A program made the position numbers and the translations under genes. Under the pieces are notes generated by a model. It did not search any database and had not been told where the DNA came from. It worked only from the letters and a program-made list of their open reading frames with translations. DNA of 64,000 nucleotides from contig NZ_JACRSV010000001.1 of the NCBI RefSeq assembly GCF_014384905.1, positions 62,001-126,000 of the forward strand, written 5' to 3'. The stretch is from Fumia xinanensis. GTDB taxonomy: Bacteria; Bacillota; Clostridia; Oscillospirales; Ruminococcaceae. Shown here piece by piece: positions 61,639 to 64,000 of this stretch. Position 1 is the first letter of the stretch; each line of letters opens with the position of its first letter.

Positions 61639-62157
61639 ATTAGCAAAAAAGACTTGCTTATCAATGAAGAAATCCGCGAAAGAGAAGTCCGCGTTGTAGA
61701 CGCAGATGGAAGTCAGTTGGGGATCATGCCTACCAAACAGGCGCTTTCTCTGGCAATCGAAAAAGGATTGGATCTCGTCGATATCGCGCCGCAGGCGACA
61801 CCAAATGTGTGCCGCATCATGGACTACGGAAAATACCGCTATGAGCAGGCAAAGCGCGAAAAAGAAGCGAGAAAAAATCAGAAAACGGTTGAAGTGAAGG
61901 AAGTGCGGATGTCGATGAACATCGATACCCATGACTTTGAAACCAAAATAAACCAGGCGAACAAGTTTCTAAAAGGCGGCGATAAGGTCAAGGTATCTGT
62001 TCGCTTCCGTGGAAGAGAAATGGCCCACACCGATTTGGGCAGAGATTTGCTCGACCGGTTTAAGGACGCGTGCGCCGAATTTGGTGCGGTTGATAAGCCA
62101 GCCAAAATGGAAGGCAGAAGCCTGGCGATTTTTATGTCGCCTAAGATTGCAAAATAA
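61639..62157 (+). CDS. infC: Translation initiation factor IF-3
   Basis: IF-3 binds the 30S subunit and proofreads start codon choice. The N-terminal domain begins KDLLINEEIRERE; the C-terminal domain has the KEVRMSMNIDTHDFETKI segment. I start at ATT 61639, giving 172 residues, because GGAGGTG lies seven bases upstream and it matches the rare AUU start of infC in other bacteria, which IF-3 itself discriminates against. GTG 61624 is in frame but overlaps that ribosome site. It leads the infC-rpmI-rplT operon. Confidence 0.95.
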   Translation: MSKKDLLINEEIREREVRVVDADGSQLGIMPTKQALSLAIEKGLDLVDIAPQATPNVCRIMDYGKYRYEQAKREKEARKNQKTVEVKEVRMSMNIDTHDFETKINQANKFLKGGDKVKVSVRFRGREMAHTDLGRDLLDRFKDACAEFGAVDKPAKMEGRSLAIFMSPKIAK

Positions 62158-62208
62158 GGCTTACCCGCCACCGAGGGAGATCACAAAACGATAAGGAGGA
62201 CTTACGAT

Positions 62209-62406
62209 ATGCCTAAAATCAAATCTCACAGCGGTTCGAAAAAGCGTTTCAGCGTCACCAAAAACGGTTTGGTAAAACGCGGCAAGATGGGTAAACGTCA
62301 TATCCTGACAAAGAAATCCACCAAGCGCAAAAGAGCTCTGCGCAAAGGCGCCTATGCGGATAAGACTGTACAGGCAACCATCAGAACCATGATTCCTTAT
62401 AAATAA
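62209..62406 (+). CDS. rpmI: 50S ribosomal protein L35
   Basis: This 65-residue, lysine-rich protein begins PKIKSHSGSKKRF and ends RTMIPYK, matching L35. It sits on the surface of the 50S subunit. AAGGAGG lies before the ATG. It is the second gene of the operon, 51 bases after infC and 40 bases before rplT. Confidence 0.98.
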   Translation: MPKIKSHSGSKKRFSVTKNGLVKRGKMGKRHILTKKSTKRKRALRKGAYADKTVQATIRTMIPYK

Positions 62407-62446
62407 GGAAAGACTTTATTGAAACCGAATTTGGAGGTAGAAAACT

Positions 62447-62800
62447 ATGGCTCGTGTTAAGGGCGCGATGGCAACTCGCAAGAGAAGAAATAAAACCCTG
62501 AAGCTGGCAAAAGGCTACTGGGGCGGCAAGAGCAAACTCTTTAAAACTGCAAAAGAAGCAGTAATGAAATCCGGCCAGTATGCATACATTGGCCGCAGAC
62601 AGAAAAAACGTGACTTCAGAAAACTTTGGATTACCAGAATTTCTGCCGCTTGCAAAATGAACGGCATCAACTACTCCCAGTTCATGAACGGCCTCAAAAA
62701 AGCAAACATCACCTTAAACCGCAAGATGCTTTCCGAGATCGCTATTCATGACGCTGCTGCATTTACCGCTTTGGTCGAAAAAGCAAAAGCAGCATTATAA
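62447..62800 (+). CDS. rplT: 50S ribosomal protein L20
   Basis: L20 binds 23S rRNA during early 50S assembly and, in Firmicutes, represses its own operon through the leader. The 117 residues begin ARVKGAMATRKRRNKTL, with the basic extended N-terminus and the globular C-terminal half (about 60-117). TGGAGG precedes the ATG. A hairpin follows before the next gene. Confidence 0.98.
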   Translation: MARVKGAMATRKRRNKTLKLAKGYWGGKSKLFKTAKEAVMKSGQYAYIGRRQKKRDFRKLWITRISAACKMNGINYSQFMNGLKKANITLNRKMLSEIAIHDAAAFTALVEKAKAAL

Positions 62801-62810
62801 TGAGATTCTT

Positions 62811-62840
62811 ACGCCCGGCCTTCTGGCCTGGGCGTTTGCT
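62811..62840 (+). terminator. Hairpin after rplT
   Basis: ACGCCC plus GGCC pairs with GGCC plus GGGCGT (62811-62835) around TTCT. The tail has only scattered T, so partial readthrough into the methyltransferase gene is possible. Confidence 0.6.
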
Positions 62841-62902
62841 CATTTTGGCATCTTTCGAAAAGTGACGGATCCTGTAGGAGAAAATTTGGTGCGGGGGTTC
62901 AA

Positions 62903-63685
62903 ATGGAGAAAATTACGGCTAAAGATAACGAAAAAATTAAGCGGTATGCAAAACTTGCCTCTCAGAAAAAGGCACGGGATGTGCAGGGCCTTTTCGTCAT
63001 CGAGGGGGCAAAGCTTTTCGAGGAAGCGGCCCGTTCTGACGTACAGGTGGAGCAGGTGTTCCTCTCCGAGAGCTTTTTGCCTCGTTTTGAGCATCTGCAA
63101 AAGCCTTCCTCTATGCCTCCGGTCTTTCTGATTGGAGAAGCGGTGGAACACAAAATTGCCGGTTCTCCTTCTCCTCAGGGGATTTATGCCGTTTGCAAAA
63201 AGCTTGACAAACCGTTAAACCTTGGTAAAATAGACAATAACGGCAAGTTTATCGCCCTTTGGGACCTTCAGGATCCTGGTAACGTGGGCACGATTTTCCG
63301 GGCTGCCGAAGCGATGGGTATTTCCGGTATCCTTGTGAGTGAAAACTGTTGTGATGTGTATAGCCTCAAGACAATTCGCGCAGCGATGGGGTCGCTGTTT
63401 CGAATGCCGTTTTTAATAACTGACCTGGATGCTTTCCTGGAGAAATATCGGGATATACTCCATTCTTATGCGGCGGTGGTCGACAAGGACGCCCTGCCTC
63501 TCCCATCTGTCGACTTTTCCGGTGGAAGCGTTGTCGTTATTGGCAACGAGGGGAATGGACTTTCGTCACAGCAGGCAAATTGTTGCCGGGACAAGCTGAC
63601 CATTCCCATGCCGGGAAGCGCCGAGTCCCTAAACGCCGCCATGGCGGCTACGATTATTATCTGGGAGATGGCGAAAGGCCGATAA
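62903..63685 (+). CDS. TrmH-family RNA 2'-O-methyltransferase
   Basis: This 260-residue SPOUT enzyme has an N-terminal substrate-binding domain (about 1-95) that begins with a helical segment (KRYAKLASQKKARDVQGLFV). The SpoU methyltransferase domain has WDLQDPGNVGTIFRAAEAMG, VVIGNEGNGLS and IPMPGSAESLNAAMAA. Those are the SAM-knot motifs. It likely methylates rRNA or tRNA, but the site is unknown. GGGGG lies before the ATG. It follows rplT, a position often taken by this family in Clostridia. Confidence 0.9.
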   Translation: MEKITAKDNEKIKRYAKLASQKKARDVQGLFVIEGAKLFEEAARSDVQVEQVFLSESFLPRFEHLQKPSSMPPVFLIGEAVEHKIAGSPSPQGIYAVCKKLDKPLNLGKIDNNGKFIALWDLQDPGNVGTIFRAAEAMGISGILVSENCCDVYSLKTIRAAMGSLFRMPFLITDLDAFLEKYRDILHSYAAVVDKDALPLPSVDFSGGSVVVIGNEGNGLSSQQANCCRDKLTIPMPGSAESLNAAMAATIIIWEMAKGR

Positions 63686-63707
63686 CCGGGGAATAGGAAC
63701 GAAAATT

Positions 63708-64000
63708 ATGGAAAAAATCAAGAGTTTTTGCGTCAACCACAATAAACTGAAAAAGGGAATGTACCTGTCCCGGGTGGACGGGGATGCTGTGACCTATGAC
63801 ATCCGCATGGCGGTGCCCAACAGCGGATGCTATCTCGAAAACGCTGGTATACACACCTTTGAGCACTTGTTTGCCACTTATGTCCGCAACTCAAAATTTT
63901 CTGACTCAGTGATTTACGCGGGCCCCATGGGCTGTCGGACCGGATTTTACTTCATTGTAAGAGACCGTGTTTCTCATAAAGAGGCAATCGCCTTGGTGCG
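63708..64000 (+). CDS. luxS: S-ribosylhomocysteine lyase, C-terminus beyond window
   Basis: LuxS splits S-ribosylhomocysteine to homocysteine and the autoinducer-2 precursor. About 97 residues are present. His49, Glu52 and His53 (HTFEH) match the metal/catalytic set, and Cys76 lies in GPMGCRTGFY. The usual form of the first motif is HTLEH, so Phe51 is a conservative change. AGGAA precedes ATG 63708. It runs off the right edge, so the last metal cysteine cannot be seen. It follows the RNA methyltransferase by 22 bases. Confidence 0.9.
   Translation, partial: MEKIKSFCVNHNKLKKGMYLSRVDGDAVTYDIRMAVPNSGCYLENAGIHTFEHLFATYVRNSKFSDSVIYAGPMGCRTGFYFIVRDRVSHKEAIALV

Overview
This window is a stretch of chromosome from a low-to-mid GC, endospore-forming Clostridia-type Firmicute. 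The gene content fits the Ruminococcaceae/Oscillospiraceae side of the class, but species cannot be named from sequence alone. The evidence is spoIIP, spoIID and CotF-type coat proteins, strong AGGAGG ribosome binding sites with many GTG/TTG starts, a split transketolase, the Asp23-FakA-recG order, the miaB-ylbF-mutS-mutL-miaA-hfq order, the sepF-ylmH-divIVA-lspA-rluD order, and an L20-type infC leader. I see no integrase, transposase, phage gene or CRISPR array. Almost everything is core housekeeping.

Layout. 1-3.2 kb (minus): hydrolase, membrane-anchored MurF, D-Ala-D-Ala ligase (cut by the window edge), from one sigma-A promoter. 3.4-3.7 kb: two identical tRNA-Lys(UUU) genes, each with its own promoter and terminator. 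4.0-7.0 kb: small membrane proteins, two CotF-like coat proteins and spoIIP. 7.1-12.9 kb (plus): asp23, fakA, recG, murC. 12.9-15.2 kb (minus): small membrane protein, TtcA-type tRNA thiolase, spoIID. 15.2-20.4 kb (plus): citrate synthase behind a palindromic leader, a lipoprotein and a two-component system with a terminator between regulator and kinase. 20.4-26.0 kb: DUF1385 protein, prmC, recA, recX, rimO, pgsA. 26.2-28.0 kb: serine acetyltransferase and a PfkB sugar-phosphate kinase. 28.2-36.1 kb: miaB, ylbF, mutS, mutL, miaA, hfq. 36.1-42.6 kb: HlyD-like protein, yggS, sepF, ylmH, divIVA, lspA and an RluD-HAD fusion. 42.6-46.9 kb: split transketolase, greA behind an attenuator-like leader, lysS. 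47.0-51.9 kb: membrane protein, ilvD, metY, radical SAM protein. 51.9-52.8 kb: a gene-free block packed with hairpins and paired repeats. 52.8-56.9 kb: heterodimeric ABC exporter. 57.1-60.0 kb: gapA and the scaffold/GGGtGRT pair. 60.1-61.1 kb (minus): choline-binding-like CAP protein. 61.4-64.0 kb: infC, rpmI, rplT, trmH-type methyltransferase, and luxS (cut by the window edge).

How the genes fit together. Three themes recur. The first is cell envelope and division (MurF, Ddl, MurC, SepF, DivIVA, LspA, PgsA). The second is tRNA and translation maintenance (TtcA, RimO, MiaB, MiaA, LysS, PrmC, IF3, L35, L20, the RNA methyltransferase). The third is DNA repair (RecG, RecA, RecX, MutS, MutL). Sporulation is represented by two members of the engulfment peptidoglycan machinery, SpoIID and SpoIIP, carried in separate minus-strand units.

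The least explained material is the 51.9-52.8 kb repeat block, which includes two copies of an approximately 85-bp element able to fold into a three-way junction. Next are the scaffold/GGGtGRT protein pair, the RluD-HAD fusion, the membrane-anchored MurF, and several structured leaders (citrate synthase, greA, CAP protein). These are the best candidates for undescribed biology. Nothing here is a recognisable new defence or mobile system.
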